Position numbers and translations under genes: made by a program
Shown here: positions 20,250 to 31,614 of the stretch, piece after piece
Numbering within the stretch: position 1 is the stretch's first letter
Layout: the number at the start of each line of letters is the position of its first letter
Notes under the pieces: generated by a model
Database searches by the model: none
The model's input: the letters and a program-made list of their open reading frames with translations, nothing else
What the model was told of the DNA's origin: nothing
Source of the DNA: Fragilaria crotonensis
Lineage: Eukaryota > Bacillariophyta > Fragilariophyceae > Fragilariales > Fragilariaceae
Assembly: GCA_022925895.1 (NCBI GenBank)
Contig: JAKSYS010000216.1
Span: 21,888 to 85,887 of the forward strand
DNA length: 64,000 bases
Direction of reading: 5' to 3'

Positions 20250-22025
20250 ATGAGACGTTTCCGGAAACCCTTTACCAAACGTGTGAATCCAAACGATGGA
20301 AGAAAGGAACTATCCCTCCATGGAACTTCTCTTACTCATCCCTCGTTGTCAACTCCTGATCCGTTAGAATTCGCCAAAACATGGAAAGATTTGCCCTGTC
20401 CTCGTACTCCTCGTCGATGCTGCGCAACCGCCATGTGGGAATGCAAGACTGATGATTGTTTGCAGAGTGATGTTTCTACGACCAAAATGATTGTCGTGGG
20501 CGGTCGTGATCGGGATCGTCGCATGTTGGACAGCGTGGAAATTTACGACTTTGCACGATGGGAATGGACACTCCTTCCTCCTCTGAGTCGACCACGAGAG
20601 GAATGTGCCGCGATTGTTGTGGAGAACAAACTCTACGTGATTGGTGGCTTTAGTGATGGTTCCTACCTGTCGGATTGTGAAGTCTTGGATTTGATTCGTC
20701 CACACCAACGTGGATTCACTCGCCTCCAAAGTGATCTGCCGGAGGCGTTGACCAGTCTGGCTGTGGTATCGAAAGGTCACTGGATTTATGTATTAGGTGG
20801 TTATCCTGGTGTTGAAGACCATTTCGATACGGTCTATGCGCTTAATACGCGTACGTTGGAATGGGACCTCTCGTTGCCCAACCTCAACGAGAATCGATAC
20901 TTGCCGACATTGGTTGTCTGGAAAGACCAACTGATCGTCGCAGGTGGTCGGACGTGCGATCGGCATGGAAGGGTGCAATATCTTAAATCAGTGGAAACTC
21001 TTGACATTGCTCGAGGCACGAAATGGACAACCATGGCGACCATGCCATTGCCGCGTGCTGGAGCTGTGGGCTTTACTCTCGATGGGAACTTGATCCTAGC
21101 TGGAGGTGAAGAGAGAGACAATCTTCCTGCATTTTCTTTCTTGTGGTACGATGGATCTAGCTGGAACTACAAGCCGTTCCCAGCCATGGTTAATTTGTGT
21201 CCTGGAAATCTAGATGTATCGCTGCAACGAGAACGTCTCGTGTATTTGGATGTTCACCGTGAGTTTAAATTTCTAACCTTCAAAGAAGCGATCAAGCCCT
21301 CGAATGATGACAAGACCAAGCAAACCGACTGGGAGGAGTCTCACCATGCGGTGTTGAAAGACGTTGAGTCCCTGGAAGACGATGATTTGGTTCGGCTTGC
21401 CAACCGTGAATTATTCGGTGACAAGTCTCCTCGGGGAGTTGCTGATCCTGGACCCAATCCAAGGTCTAGACGGATCAACTCCATCGACGCTGTCTCTCTT
21501 GGATTTAAGCTTCTCCCGGACGCTCCTTCGGATGACTCGCCAATGGTAATTCAATCCGTAATGAATGCTAAGACGGTGCCATACATTCCCAGGAGTGATG
21601 CACCACAATCCAAAGTTCAGGAGGCAACAGATCTCGAGGAATTGATTCGAGTCAAGGAAAAAGCCATTGAATTACATCCATCTATGGAACTGCTGTCTGA
21701 GATTATGGAACTCTTCCGACAGGTGATTGAACGGTACGAGGAGGCTGATGATGTCCGGCACGAAGAAATTGCAACGAGGATGCACGTGTTTTTGTCTCTG
21801 CCAGTGATTGCCAAACTCTTGAAAGAATCTGCAGCTGACGCAAACACGCCAGAGATGAGCGACGCTCAAGAAAACCAAATAGTGGCAACGAATGCAATGG
21901 ATGAAGGGATTTCATGTGCAGACTTTGAAGAAACAGTGGACGAAGTCATCACCTCCCTCCTGCGTCGACTCTCCACGTCAATAGATTCCGACGGGAGCTT
22001 TACCGAAAGCTTTAATGAACGTTGA
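20250..22025 (+). CDS. Kelch-repeat protein 3 (diverged paralogue)
   Basis: 591 residues, single exon. The N-terminus MRRFRKPF aligns with MMLLRKPK and MKLFRKQK of paralogues 1 and 2, which supports the start. Blades are marked by MIVVGG, LYVIGG, IYVLGG, LIVAGG and LILAGG (residues about 75-290). A helical segment at about 465-535 corresponds to the one after the propeller in the other two; it is separated from the propeller by a longer linker. The VSPDQGR repeats and the disordered tail are absent. At the nucleotide level it differs throughout, so it has escaped the homogenisation seen between genes 1 and 2. It lies in the same orientation, completing a tandem array of three. Binding partner and process are unknown. 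Confidence 0.9.
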   Translation: MRRFRKPFTKRVNPNDGRKELSLHGTSLTHPSLSTPDPLEFAKTWKDLPCPRTPRRCCATAMWECKTDDCLQSDVSTTKMIVVGGRDRDRRMLDSVEIYDFARWEWTLLPPLSRPREECAAIVVENKLYVIGGFSDGSYLSDCEVLDLIRPHQRGFTRLQSDLPEALTSLAVVSKGHWIYVLGGYPGVEDHFDTVYALNTRTLEWDLSLPNLNENRYLPTLVVWKDQLIVAGGRTCDRHGRVQYLKSVETLDIARGTKWTTMATMPLPRAGAVGFTLDGNLILAGGEERDNLPAFSFLWYDGSSWNYKPFPAMVNLCPGNLDVSLQRERLVYLDVHREFKFLTFKEAIKPSNDDKTKQTDWEESHHAVLKDVESLEDDDLVRLANRELFGDKSPRGVADPGPNPRSRRINSIDAVSLGFKLLPDAPSDDSPMVIQSVMNAKTVPYIPRSDAPQSKVQEATDLEELIRVKEKAIELHPSMELLSEIMELFRQVIERYEEADDVRHEEIATRMHVFLSLPVIAKLLKESAADANTPEMSDAQENQIVATNAMDEGISCADFEETVDEVITSLLRRLSTSIDSDGSFTESFNER

Positions 22026-22751
22026 ATATTCGTGCCGGCATAATCTTGATTCTGTGGTTGCTCCTCACACGAATATGCTGGTGGTGTTTGGTCGATCGAG
22101 GCGAACGGAGCCATGCGGGCCATTACGATCTACTCCAAGTACAGTAGGAAGCAAGCACCTTTGCTTTGTCATTTCATTCCAACAGTAAAACAAAATCAAA
22201 TTAAGTCGTGTGGTTCAATGCGCGTCAACGCCTTCTCTAATTCACGATCTTGAACCGTGAACCATCGATTGACAGGTGGGTGTGATCTTCAACTCTCGTT
22301 CCGACGCACCAACTGGAGGGGAGCTCGTGCAGTATGCACGTCACAACTCGTGATCTAATTGTATCATACTTGTGCAACTCTGCAACATGTACGTGGCGTT
22401 CCGACAGTTACGAGACGTACTGACAATGTTCGTTGTCGAACTTTTGTATTCTAGCTTGAGTCCGCAGCTAGGACACTTTCCTTCCAGTTTGTCTCGGTGA
22501 CTTCGTGTGGACCGTTTGGTTCGACAAAGGTGAGAACCATGTATTGTCGTCAAGGCGCGCACCTGAGAAAGACGTGGTTCGTGGAACAAAAAATCGAAAA
22601 GCCTTTCGAGCGCTCTCAAAAATATCTAATTGATGCTAGAAAAAGTGTAAATATCCGAATTGAAATGCCATACTTGAATCCATCGGCGAGAGAGTGTGCA
22701 CTCGAGTATGACTTAAGAAATGTCTATGGTTATGCTTCAGATTTATGCGCA
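22026..22751. other. Intergenic after kelch gene 3
   Basis: Nothing supported. A 95-codon plus frame at 22497-22784 has no recognisable domain and runs into the next inverted-repeat element, so I do not call it. Confidence 0.5.
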
Positions 22752-23268
22752 GGAAGGTCCGGCCCAAGCACGTTTCGCGATTAACAGATGTACCTTAAGG
22801 CTGTGCGCGCCAGCCAATGACCGGCCGGCGTGATGAGAGCTTGTTAGGATCTTTGTCGTATCATTCGAGCTGGCAAGGTTCAGCAAATGTCAGCAGATTT
22901 CTTTTTCGTCAGCAAATGTCAGCAGATTTGCTTTTCGTCAGCAAATGTCAGCAAACTTGATTCTCGTCAGCAAACGTCAGAAGATGTCAGCATCACCGTA
23001 GCTTTTGTACTGGAAAAAACTCGTTTTCGTCATCATATGTCAGAAAATGTCAGCAGATTCGAATTTCGTCAGCAGACGTCAGCAAATTCGTTTTTTGTCA
23101 GCGGATGTCAGCAGATCTGTCTTTTCGTCAGCAAGTGTCAGCAAAACGACGATGACGCTGGCATAACCAGTTTAGCACCAGCCAGACACAGAACGGAAAT
23201 GATTTTCGCCTCCGGCCAGCGTGAATTCGACCTTGATTCACGACTAAGCGTGTATTGCCGGACCTTCC
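22752..23268. mobile_element. MITE-like element with GGAAGGTCCGGC ends
   Basis: The left end GGAAGGTCCGGC is matched by its exact reverse complement at the right end (GCCGGACCTTCC, ending 23268), and weaker similarity continues inward (CACG). Most of the 517 bp between is a minisatellite. I see no convincing target duplication, so the class remains open. Confidence 0.5.
22880..23143 (+). repeat. 29-bp minisatellite (TCAGCAAATGTCAGCAGATT type)
   Basis: Three close copies start at 22880, 22909 and 22938. Further degenerate ones follow to about 23143, always pairing CGTCAGCA with TGTCAGCA. An open plus frame through it (22887-23312) translates the repeat into FVSKCQQ-like words and is not taken as a gene. 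Confidence 0.85.
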
Positions 23269-23778
23269 AGAGGGCCAAGGAAGGCAGGAATTGGTACACT
23301 GCTGTGATATGACTCGGAAATCATTGGAGGACATGTCTCATGTAGACGATTTTCATTTATACTTGAGTCACGAACATATGTAGTAAGAAAATGAAAATAT
23401 CGTTTTCTGGACTCTTTGCGTTGGAGTCATCGTTAAGGATTTATTCCCCGTCCGCTTAGGTTGTGACGGAGGTACGACAGAGCAAACGCACAAGCACTTC
23501 TATCCGAATGACCCGTCCAAACGTTTTTTTGTCAAGGAAAGTCTGGTATCTCCCGCCGTACTTGAGACACACGGGTGCCGTTAGCATGAGCTCAACTCGA
23601 GACTCGAGTGTACATAGGTCATTCTCGATCGAACGCACAATTCCGATTTGCTTCGGTAGTATGCCATACGTACTAGCTACAAGTAGCTAGCGAAGAGGCT
23701 AAGAGCATTTTTTCAGAAAAAGAATAGTTTCTCATTTTCTCCGGAAATCGTTCACACGCACTTCTGTCCTCATCAAAC
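23269..23778. other. Intergenic
   Basis: Nothing supported in these 510 bp. Confidence 0.5.
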
Positions 23779-24123
23779 ATGAAGATATTCTTCAGAAAGT
23801 CCACTAAGCAGTGCACCACGGCCATGCCAAGTCGATCGACTTTGAAGAGTTCAATGGACAACAAGGGAAGTATGGATTATTACGAGCTACTAGTAGCGTC
23901 AGAACCTAATAATGACGTGCGTCTGAAGAAGAAACAGATTGGGAAATTCCTGGAGGTGGTGTGTCATCCCTCCATTGTGGATTCGCAGCAGATCCAGTCC
24001 CGCCCGTCCTATATTCAATATTCTAGCAGCGTTGCGTCAAATTTCATTGGACTTGTCGAGCATTCCCATCTGCGTCATGATTCTTTAAAATGTGCGGTCT
24101 GCCGGCACGAAGAGCACCCTTAA
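23779..24123 (+). CDS. Hypothetical small protein, 114 aa (doubtful)
   Basis: An open frame of 114 residues, starting MKIFFRKSTK, Lys/Ser-rich in the first third and ending with a CxxC pair (CAVCRHEEHP). Its stop overlaps by 4 bp the stop of the minus-strand phosphoesterase gene, giving a tail-to-tail arrangement. I recognise no domain. It may be chance; it is listed only because it fills the gap neatly and ends exactly at its neighbour. Confidence 0.22.
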   Translation: MKIFFRKSTKQCTTAMPSRSTLKSSMDNKGSMDYYELLVASEPNNDVRLKKKQIGKFLEVVCHPSIVDSQQIQSRPSYIQYSSSVASNFIGLVEHSHLRHDSLKCAVCRHEEHP

Positions 24124-25754
24124 TCACTTTCGGCTTTAGTAATAGAGTTAATAACATCGTAGCCTTCCGCAGTAGAAATCAGCTGCGATCCATCGACAAA
24201 GTCTGCCTTGACCCACCATTGCTGATTGGTGCCTCGCCCATAGTTTGATAACCGTCCCACTGGCGAATCGTAATTCTCAAGCATGTTTGTGGTTTCGAAG
24301 GGTATCCCATTGCTCAGCACACCATGATTCGTGACATTCTTGATGATCCCGGTTTCTATGCACTGCTCTAGCAAGACTTCGCATACTGCCACTGGACCGC
24401 GGCCTCCAACGGCGCGCCGTTTCTTGGTCCCTAGCCATTGCATGTCTCCCGAGTAGCTGGTATCGCAAGCCATGATAAGTTTGTCATCACCCAAACGAAT
24501 CGGTGTTGGCAGATCACCTTGTGGTTGATGTCCAGACAAAATAACTTGCACATCAGCGTCATCCATGAAGTTCTTGGTAAATTCGGCCTCTCGGCTGTTC
24601 GGATCAAAGAACTGTCGTGGCATTCCTGTTTGGGTCCAACTTGAATACACCACAGTAGGGATGCGCTCCTTGGAGGGTAGCCATCCCATCCCATATTGCA
24701 ACAGTCCTGCGTAGTTGCAAACTTGCGACGGCCAATAGTCAAATCCACCCTTGGTGGCCCACACTCCATTCGTTAGTTCTTCGCTCGAACTCAGTTGCCA
24801 CTGCCGTAACTGGGCATGCCCAAACTCATTCAATGCGTCCATCCAGTCCAGCGTTGATATCGACGAATCGGAGTCTTTCAACCATGGCATTGCTAAATCA
24901 TAGTGTCGATTACTACTAATCGACGACATCCAGGGCACAGCACCATGTACCACAAAGAGCTTTCCCAGTTTAAAACAAATGTTGGCTTGTCGTAAATACA
25001 TTCCCATTTCACCGGTTTGTGCATGACAGGAATCCAAATATGATTGCAATACGTCATGATCAGTAACGACACAAGGAACCTCATCATCATCATCATCCTC
25101 TTGATGAATACTTCGTTCTCGTTCCAATTCGTGTCGTCGTAATTCAAACGCGTTGGGAGATCCCATGGTATGGCCCAAGATCCATTGGAGTCTCTGACTG
25201 GTGGTCCACAAGGGATCGGGCATTTCGTGTGGTTTCCACCACACACCTCCGTGGTGTGGACTTGCAAGTTCGTGTCGTATTCGCATCTTGTTAATGTCAC
25301 GATTGCCCATGAGAAAGTGGACGCGATGCGGGTATCGTCGTTTCAAATCTAATAATTGTCGAATGACGAGCAAATCACTCCCACCCTTGTCCCAAACGTC
25401 GCCACCAAAAATGAGCATGGCGTTGGGACAAGTGAATTCAATGCTGGGAATCGCTGTTGTTGTTCTTATTGTTGACGAATCTGATTCGTTACGGAATTGC
25501 AAGACACGAGAGTTCTCCACATAACGATAAAGATAGGCAGCATCACCTTCGACATCGGTCAAAAATGTGATGCGACGCATATTGTTGTTGTTGTCGCTGT
25601 CATTCTGAGGTGTTATCATTGACGATGCCCAACAGCGACGATCTCCCAATTCCATAAATGGTCGCAAAAACAACGCACGACTGGTATGGAGGCATTGTTG
25701 TTGTGGTCTCCAACGGGGAACTGCTGCAACTGCAGCACCTGCTGTGCGGTTCAT
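24120..25754 (-). CDS. Calcineurin-like metallophosphoesterase, possibly organellar
   Basis: 544 residues, one exon. Metallophosphoesterase motifs occur in order: TDVEGD (residues 66-71, with Glu where most members have His), GGDVWDKGGSD (117-127), GNRD (150-153), a VVHG motif near the middle, and SGHQP followed by CDTSYSGD towards the end. These residues would hold the two-metal centre. The DVEG variant of the first motif is unusual; I believe some protist relatives share it. The first 35 residues are rich in Arg, Ala and Ser without acids, like a mitochondrial or plastid presequence. A Met follows at 46, so a cytosolic form is possible. The substrate is unknown; protein phosphatase or nucleotidase are both open. 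Confidence 0.87.
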   Translation of the reverse strand: MNRTAGAAVAAVPRWRPQQQCLHTSRALFLRPFMELGDRRCWASSMITPQNDSDNNNNMRRITFLTDVEGDAAYLYRYVENSRVLQFRNESDSSTIRTTTAIPSIEFTCPNAMLIFGGDVWDKGGSDLLVIRQLLDLKRRYPHRVHFLMGNRDINKMRIRHELASPHHGGVWWKPHEMPDPLWTTSQRLQWILGHTMGSPNAFELRRHELERERSIHQEDDDDDEVPCVVTDHDVLQSYLDSCHAQTGEMGMYLRQANICFKLGKLFVVHGAVPWMSSISSNRHYDLAMPWLKDSDSSISTLDWMDALNEFGHAQLRQWQLSSSEELTNGVWATKGGFDYWPSQVCNYAGLLQYGMGWLPSKERIPTVVYSSWTQTGMPRQFFDPNSREAEFTKNFMDDADVQVILSGHQPQGDLPTPIRLGDDKLIMACDTSYSGDMQWLGTKKRRAVGGRGPVAVCEVLLEQCIETGIIKNVTNHGVLSNGIPFETTNMLENYDSPVGRLSNYGRGTNQQWWVKADFVDGSQLISTAEGYDVINSITKAESD

Positions 25755-26897
25755 GGTCGTTGTGGTGTTTCAATGATTTCAATTTATTTTTGTCATCAGA
25801 GATCCAATTGTAATCACCAACATTGTGAGAGTCAACCAGACTTATATAGAGATTGGAGATACTGTAGGGATGTGAGAGAATGAAGTACTCGTATAGTGGA
25901 AGGTTCAAGCAATCGTCAAGGGAAGGGCCAACGATTGCCCTTGTGTGATTGATTGCCAGAGGTCGACTTCATTCTCAAAACCAACAACGGTACTCCATTA
26001 ATCAGTAGGCGTATCATATCATGTACCAGTACGAAGAAATCGATGACCATGCCAATTTGCAGTGCTGTGAGTTCAATTTGGGAACGCTTGTCACACCCTG
26101 AAACCGACTGGAACACCTGACAAACAAAATTCGCCGAGAATCCATAGGACAGTTCTTTTAAACGCTTCTGACGTGCGAAGCTACTCTGGTACAAGTACGT
26201 CGTGCCAGTACTCGTCATCTCCTGAGGATACCAGTAGTACTACAGTACTACGGTAGTACGAATTGCAAATTATACTGGAGTACTGTATACCGAAGTGCTC
26301 TCTCTGGAAGAAGTCTGAAGCCTGCGTAATTCTTGACTGTGGCGTGGTGATTGATTGGCTATCGTTGAGTGAGCAACGCCGGTCTGTCCCTGATCACAGC
26401 AAAACTGATCTCATAAATCAATATTGTTCTGTAGTACAAGTACCAGTGACCACAAATGAAGAAGACGATCAAGAACACGTAGCTGTGATACACGATAGGA
26501 GATAGGACAATGAACAATAACTACAAAATGTATTGTGCGCACTTAAGTTTTGAACGTCTAACTTGGAATTGCATCAAGCAGACATGCCGTGGACGTAGCT
26601 GGGGTAACAAATTTCAGTCGCCGGCATGTGGGTCGTCCCCGGACATTAAGATCACTATCGCTGCTGTCACTTCACGGGGGGTAAATAAGCTGGAACCATC
26701 GCTCCGGTGTAGTTGTACTCCAGCACTCCGAGTATTCTTTTTAACTGATGTAGCGCATTCACAAAGTAACTATGCCTTGGCATGCATAATGTATGCAACC
26801 TTTGCATATCCGTAAATCAAACCACACACATCACGACCCGCGACTAGTTCCTATAGCTTACACTACTAGTCCAAAAGTTCCATACGTGACTCTTCCT
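25755..26897. other. Intergenic between phosphoesterase and CP12 genes
   Basis: No gene supported. About 26195-26290 is dense in GTAC palindromes such as AGTACTACGGTAGTACG, the same kind of sequence as at 2.5 and 37.6 kb. The left part is the promoter side of the phosphoesterase gene. Confidence 0.55.
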
Positions 26898-27848
26898 TCA
26901 CTTTGGTCCAGATTCAATCGCATTCACAACATCAATAGCACGTTGGATCTCTTCCAGCGCTTCACACGCTTCAATCATTTCCGTAAGACATTCATCCGTC
27001 AACGTCCCACCGAGCGCACCTGCGGCTTCACTCGCGGACGAAATTTCCTCCAACGATTCCCACGCCAATTTGGCTTCGACGGAATCGGCACCAAATTCTG
27101 CCGTGGCGGCAGTTGCCGCCTTGAGTGCGGCACGGACGGCAGGAGTGTCGGCGCCGACGGGCATTTCGACAGGCTGCATTTTGATGGCCTTGACTTCCAG
27201 GGCAATGTTCCGTATCTTGTTGGTCAATGGACCAGTATCTTCGAGGATCTGTCGGAGTTCATCAATCTTGGTTCCGTATTCGATGCATGCGGCAGATGTG
27301 GCATCCACGTCGCACTCGTCTTGGGCACTTGGGACGGACATGGCGTCGCTGTTATATTATTGTTTGAGTATGGTTCGTGGTGAGAGGAGTGAGTGAGAGG
27401 GTGAGTGATGACTTATATAGGGGTGAATAACTATGCACATGACGGGCATCCTGGAACGAAGGAAACCAATGTGTGACATGCCCATTTGAACGTTGTCGAT
27501 ATGGATCACATGCCTTGGCACAAGAAAGAAAGAAAATCATCGAGCACATTGACACATACAGATACGACAATCACAACAATAACAATCATAATATCAATAA
27601 TAACAATAACATCAAACTTACAATTGATTCGTAGAAGCATCCATCTCTTCGACTGCTTCCCATGCCAATCGAGCTTCCGTAGAGGTTGGACCAAACTGTT
27701 TGGATTTGGCCAAGGCCTCTTGGATGATTTTTGATGTGTCAGGACGAACTGCAGCTTGCAAGACTGTTGTTTGACGAGAAACAATGGGGCCAGTAAAGGC
27801 GCTCGTCGTTGTTGCGAACGAAAGGAGGAATGCAAAAGCGAACTTCAT
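26898..27848 (-). CDS. Plastid-targeted protein with two CP12-like modules (2 exons)
   Basis: Exons 27848-27622 and 27348-26898 flank a 273-bp GT-AG intron (donor GTAAGT). Splicing keeps the frame (TT|C = Phe 76) and gives 225 residues. Residues 1-17 are a signal peptide ending TTTSA, followed by Phe18 (FTGP), the pattern that directs proteins into diatom plastids. Module 1 has the CP12 core AWEAVEE (62-68) and a C-x8-C pair at Cys88/Cys97 followed by IEY, like the C-terminal GAPDH-binding end of CP12. Module 2 repeats the core as AWESLEE (171-177) with a different pair, Cys196/Cys204. CP12 is a redox-controlled linker of GAPDH and phosphoribulokinase in the Calvin cycle; that role here is inferred. 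An upstream in-frame ATG at 27950 exists, but starting at 27848 gives a proper signal peptide. Confidence 0.85.
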
Positions 27849-28665
27849 GGTGATTTTACAATGTAAATGACAGATGTTGGCGTGATCAGTTTTTATGTGA
27901 GTGATGGGTTTATCAAATTTTTCACGATGTGCAATACGTAACATACGCAAAGGGAAGACTGGTCGTAGTGCAGTATAGCATGATACGGAGTTGAGAGTTC
28001 ACATGCAAATGTCATATGATACAGCGAGCACATAACAGTACTGGAGCACGTCGTACGCATTGATGCGTTACGGTTTGGATCCGACTCACAAAAACCAAAA
28101 ATTGATGGGTTCGCAACTTGAGTAGTGTTCTCATTTCTGATTTGCCGGATATTACGATGCGACCAGCTTGATTCTACGAGAAGAACAATGGAAAACGACA
28201 CGACAGTCCGTGAGGAACAAGGGGCAATTGAAGTGAAGGCTATTGCAGAATTTCTTCAGCGAACAAAACAGCTGGGGGGAAGCAAGACGTTGAAGTATCA
28301 AAGTCTCCACGTGTGACCCCGATAACCAAGGAATTAAGCTGCGCGCGATGGACGGACACTTCGTCAACTCAGATCCGATTGACAGTCTGACAGTCTGACG
28401 GCGGACAGGGGACTTGGCCATCAAAATCTGACCCAGAGCGACAGAGCGAAAGGAGAGAAAAGTGAACAACCAGATACATCAGATGGGACGTTCGTCAACA
28501 CACGACAGTCAACAACAATCATATAGCCATTACTCGGGGTACCAGGTGCTATAGAACTATTATCAGGAAGTCAATAGTCTCGTTGTACGAGTACCATGGT
28601 AACTTTGCTCCACACGGATCACTACTGTTACCAACCGCGTTGATTCCTCCTGAGAAGTTACAATC
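27849..28665. other. Intergenic between divergent CP12 and SUV3 genes
   Basis: Promoter region of both genes. No coding sequence is supported; the open frames are short and overlap each other on both strands. Confidence 0.5.
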
Positions 28666-31540
28666 ATGTACAAGATTCATGGTCACTCGCGTCGACTGCT
28701 AGCACAAACTACTACCTCATGGCAGACGACGATCAACCGGACTTTATGGCAATCTTTGCTGTTGCATCGACGTCGATTATCGGCGCAAGCCGCAACACAA
28801 ACAGTCACATCAACAACAACGGCAGAGATTCAACATGCATCGTCCATGGCTACTGACGTATCATCCTTGTCCAATGTTGTCCAACATGCTCGACAGGAAT
28901 TACATCCATTGGATACAACCGTTTCCAACAACAACAGCAGTAGCAATGACAACAATACAGCAACGCCAAAAAAGCGTGACGAACGACCAACAAATCGTGA
29001 TCGGTATCGGAATGCCGCACGGTCTCTCCCGTATTGGTTGGGGAATGATCCAGAGTGTTTCCAATGGACCATGGGGGCATTGCAATTGCAACCACAGAAA
29101 GAAGAATATCGAGAATTGTATCAAGCAAGTTTGGGAAGTTTTCTGCAAAAAATAATGGAAGAGCAAACATCACCAATTGTTCAACAGAGTTTGGAGACGC
29201 TCGTCCAACTAGGGTTTGGAGATTTGGCCTATGCCAAGAAATTTCGAAGTATGAAGACGTATCAGACCGACCTTGCCGCTCTGAAAAAGAAATTGGCTCG
29301 AAAAACAAAAAGTCATGCCACGTTATTGAAACAAGTCGAACATCACCAAACTGACATTGCTGCCATGGAGAAAATTGCAAACAAGAATGACGACAACAAC
29401 CCAACAGGACTACAACACGACAATGATGACCGCAATGGCAACAACGAACAGGGAATGAACGTCGGTCGTGTCATTTCATCGGTACGACTACAACTGCAAT
29501 CACTATTCACATTTGGATCGACAGAACAACCCGCCAAGAACAACAACAAAAACGAGATCGATGACGATGACAACAAACAGGAACAATCGTTGTTGTCATC
29601 ACGTCCATCGGCAGCAAATCGAGAACGGGCACTCCAGAAACGGCGTCGCAAATTGGATACTGCCTTGGTTGATTTAGAAAAGAGTGCGACACAGCTCGAT
29701 GCACTCACCAAGGAATTGGAGGACATGGAATCCATGATTTCCATTGAGGAATATGAAAGCACCATGGTTGTCGTCAAATCCGTCTTACGAAATGTGTGTC
29801 CCGAACTTGCCATGCACATTGAGAATCGTCACAAGAATAAAATTGAACGTTACCAAACCATGGATGCCAAGACGGATTTGACGAAACCTCATGAATGGTA
29901 TTTGCACGCACGGTTGGATCGTCGTCGAATCATCTTTCATGCCGGTCCTACCAATTCTGGTAAAACATATGCCGCACTACAGACGCTCATGGCTGCCAAA
30001 AAGGGACTCTACGTCGGACCACTCCGATTGTTGGCGGCCGAAGTGTACGAAACACTAACGTCGAATGGTGTCTATGCGAATTTAGTGACTGGTCAAGAGA
30101 AACGTTTCATTGCCTTTGCGACTCACACGGTGGCAACGGTCGAATTGGCACCAGATTATGAAGATTTTGATGTTGCCGTGATTGATGAGATTCAAATGAT
30201 TGCAGATCCTCATCGTGGATTTGCATGGACGCGTGCGTTGATGGGATTGAGGTGTAAGGAAATACATGTCTGTGGTGGTATGGAAGCAGTGCCCTTGGTC
30301 CAAAAACTAACAGAAGCATGTGGTGACGAGTTTCAAGTCCGTGAATATCACCGCTTCAGTCCACTCATTCCATTGACCGAGAGCTTGTCCAAAACCCCTT
30401 CCAGTGCTGGCAGTTACAGGAATGTCCAGCCGGGTGATTGTGTGGTGGCATTTTCGAGAGCTGACATTTTCGCCATTAAACGAGATTGAAAGTACGACGA
30501 ATCACAAGTGTTGTGTCATTTACGGATCGTTGCCGCCGGAAACACGAACTGCCCAGGCCCGACGCTTCAACAATCCTGATTCTGGTTATGATGTGTTGGT
30601 GGCAAGTGATGCCATTGGGATGGGTTTGAATTTGAGCATTAAGCGCATCATCTTCAATTCCATGTTCAAATCCAATGGAGAAATGACAGTTCAACTGGAT
30701 CATTCCTCTGTCAAGCAGATTGCTGGACGTGCAGGTCGTCGCAATAGTACGTTTCCAGAAGGTGAAGTTACGTGTCGTGATCCTCGTGATATGGAATACT
30801 TGATGAAATGCATGACGACCGAGATCCCGACTGTTCCCAAGGCGGGATTGCTTCCGACAGCCTCACACATTGAATCCTTCGCGGCGGCTCTCAAAACATA
30901 CAAACTCTTATCGAATGACAGTCATTACGATCATTTGCATTTCATGTTGGATCAATTTTCGGAAATGGCGACATTGCAGGGTGATTACTTTTTTTGTCGT
31001 CAAACGTCCATGCGTACTATTGCTCACAATTTGGTCCATGTTCCCATTTCGATGCGTGACAAGTACACGTTGTGTATGGCACCGGTATCGGTGACGAATC
31101 GTCGCAACATGACAACACTGTTGAAATTTGCAGAAAAATTGGCATTGGGACAAGCATCCGGACTAAGTACGAATTCCATGTCGTTGAAAGAAGCCAAAAG
31201 TTTTGATGATTTGGCAAGTTTGTGTGAATTGCACAACGATTTGGATTTATTCTTGTGGTTGCATGGTCGATTTCCGGGCAATGCCATGGAACAGCAGACG
31301 GCAGTCACCTTGAAACAACGTGCGATTGAATGCATTGAAGAGGGATTGCAACAGACGGAGGATCTTGAATTGAAGCACAATTACATTTATCGCGATGCGC
31401 GTTTGCGGCGTAGTTTTGAGAATGCGAACTTCCATAATGGCAGTGATCATGATGGTGATGATGACGTGGAGGCGAACGTTGAGAGCAAGGGACGACATGG
31501 TCGTAAACGAACTGCCGGACTACTCGACTATTTTGAATAA
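28666..31540 (+). CDS. SUPV3L1: SUV3-type ATP-dependent RNA helicase, mitochondrial, with a 2-nt frameshift
   Basis: The N-terminus (MYKIHGHSRRLLAQ, rich in Arg, Ser, Thr and without acids) is a mitochondrial-type presequence. A long linker with coiled-coil and Asn/Asp-rich parts reaches residue about 400. Helicase core: Walker A GPTNSGKT at 427-434 and DEIQ at 507-510, then VIYGSLPP, ASDAIGMGLNLSI and QIAGRAGRR, all diagnostic of SUV3. The known family role is 3'-5' unwinding of RNA in the mitochondrial degradosome. The frame changes at 30481-30489: the first frame ends after FAIKR at a TGA (30487-30489), the second continues EIESTTNH. Restoring one GA in CGAGATT would join them, and no intron fits. 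Either an assembly error or a recent lesion explains this. The stop is at 31538-31540. Confidence 0.9.
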
Positions 31541-31614
31541 AATGATTAATGGGACGCATTTGCACGAACATGGCAAGCATATGAAGTATCGTTAGGGATT
31601 GAATTGTATACCAT

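Noticed and set aside
22887-23312. 141-codon plus open frame
   Set aside because: It is a translation of the 29-bp minisatellite.
30404-30489. An intron joining the two halves of SUV3
   Set aside because: The conserved residues FAIKR and EIES are directly adjacent; any GT-AG intron here would remove required motif residues.
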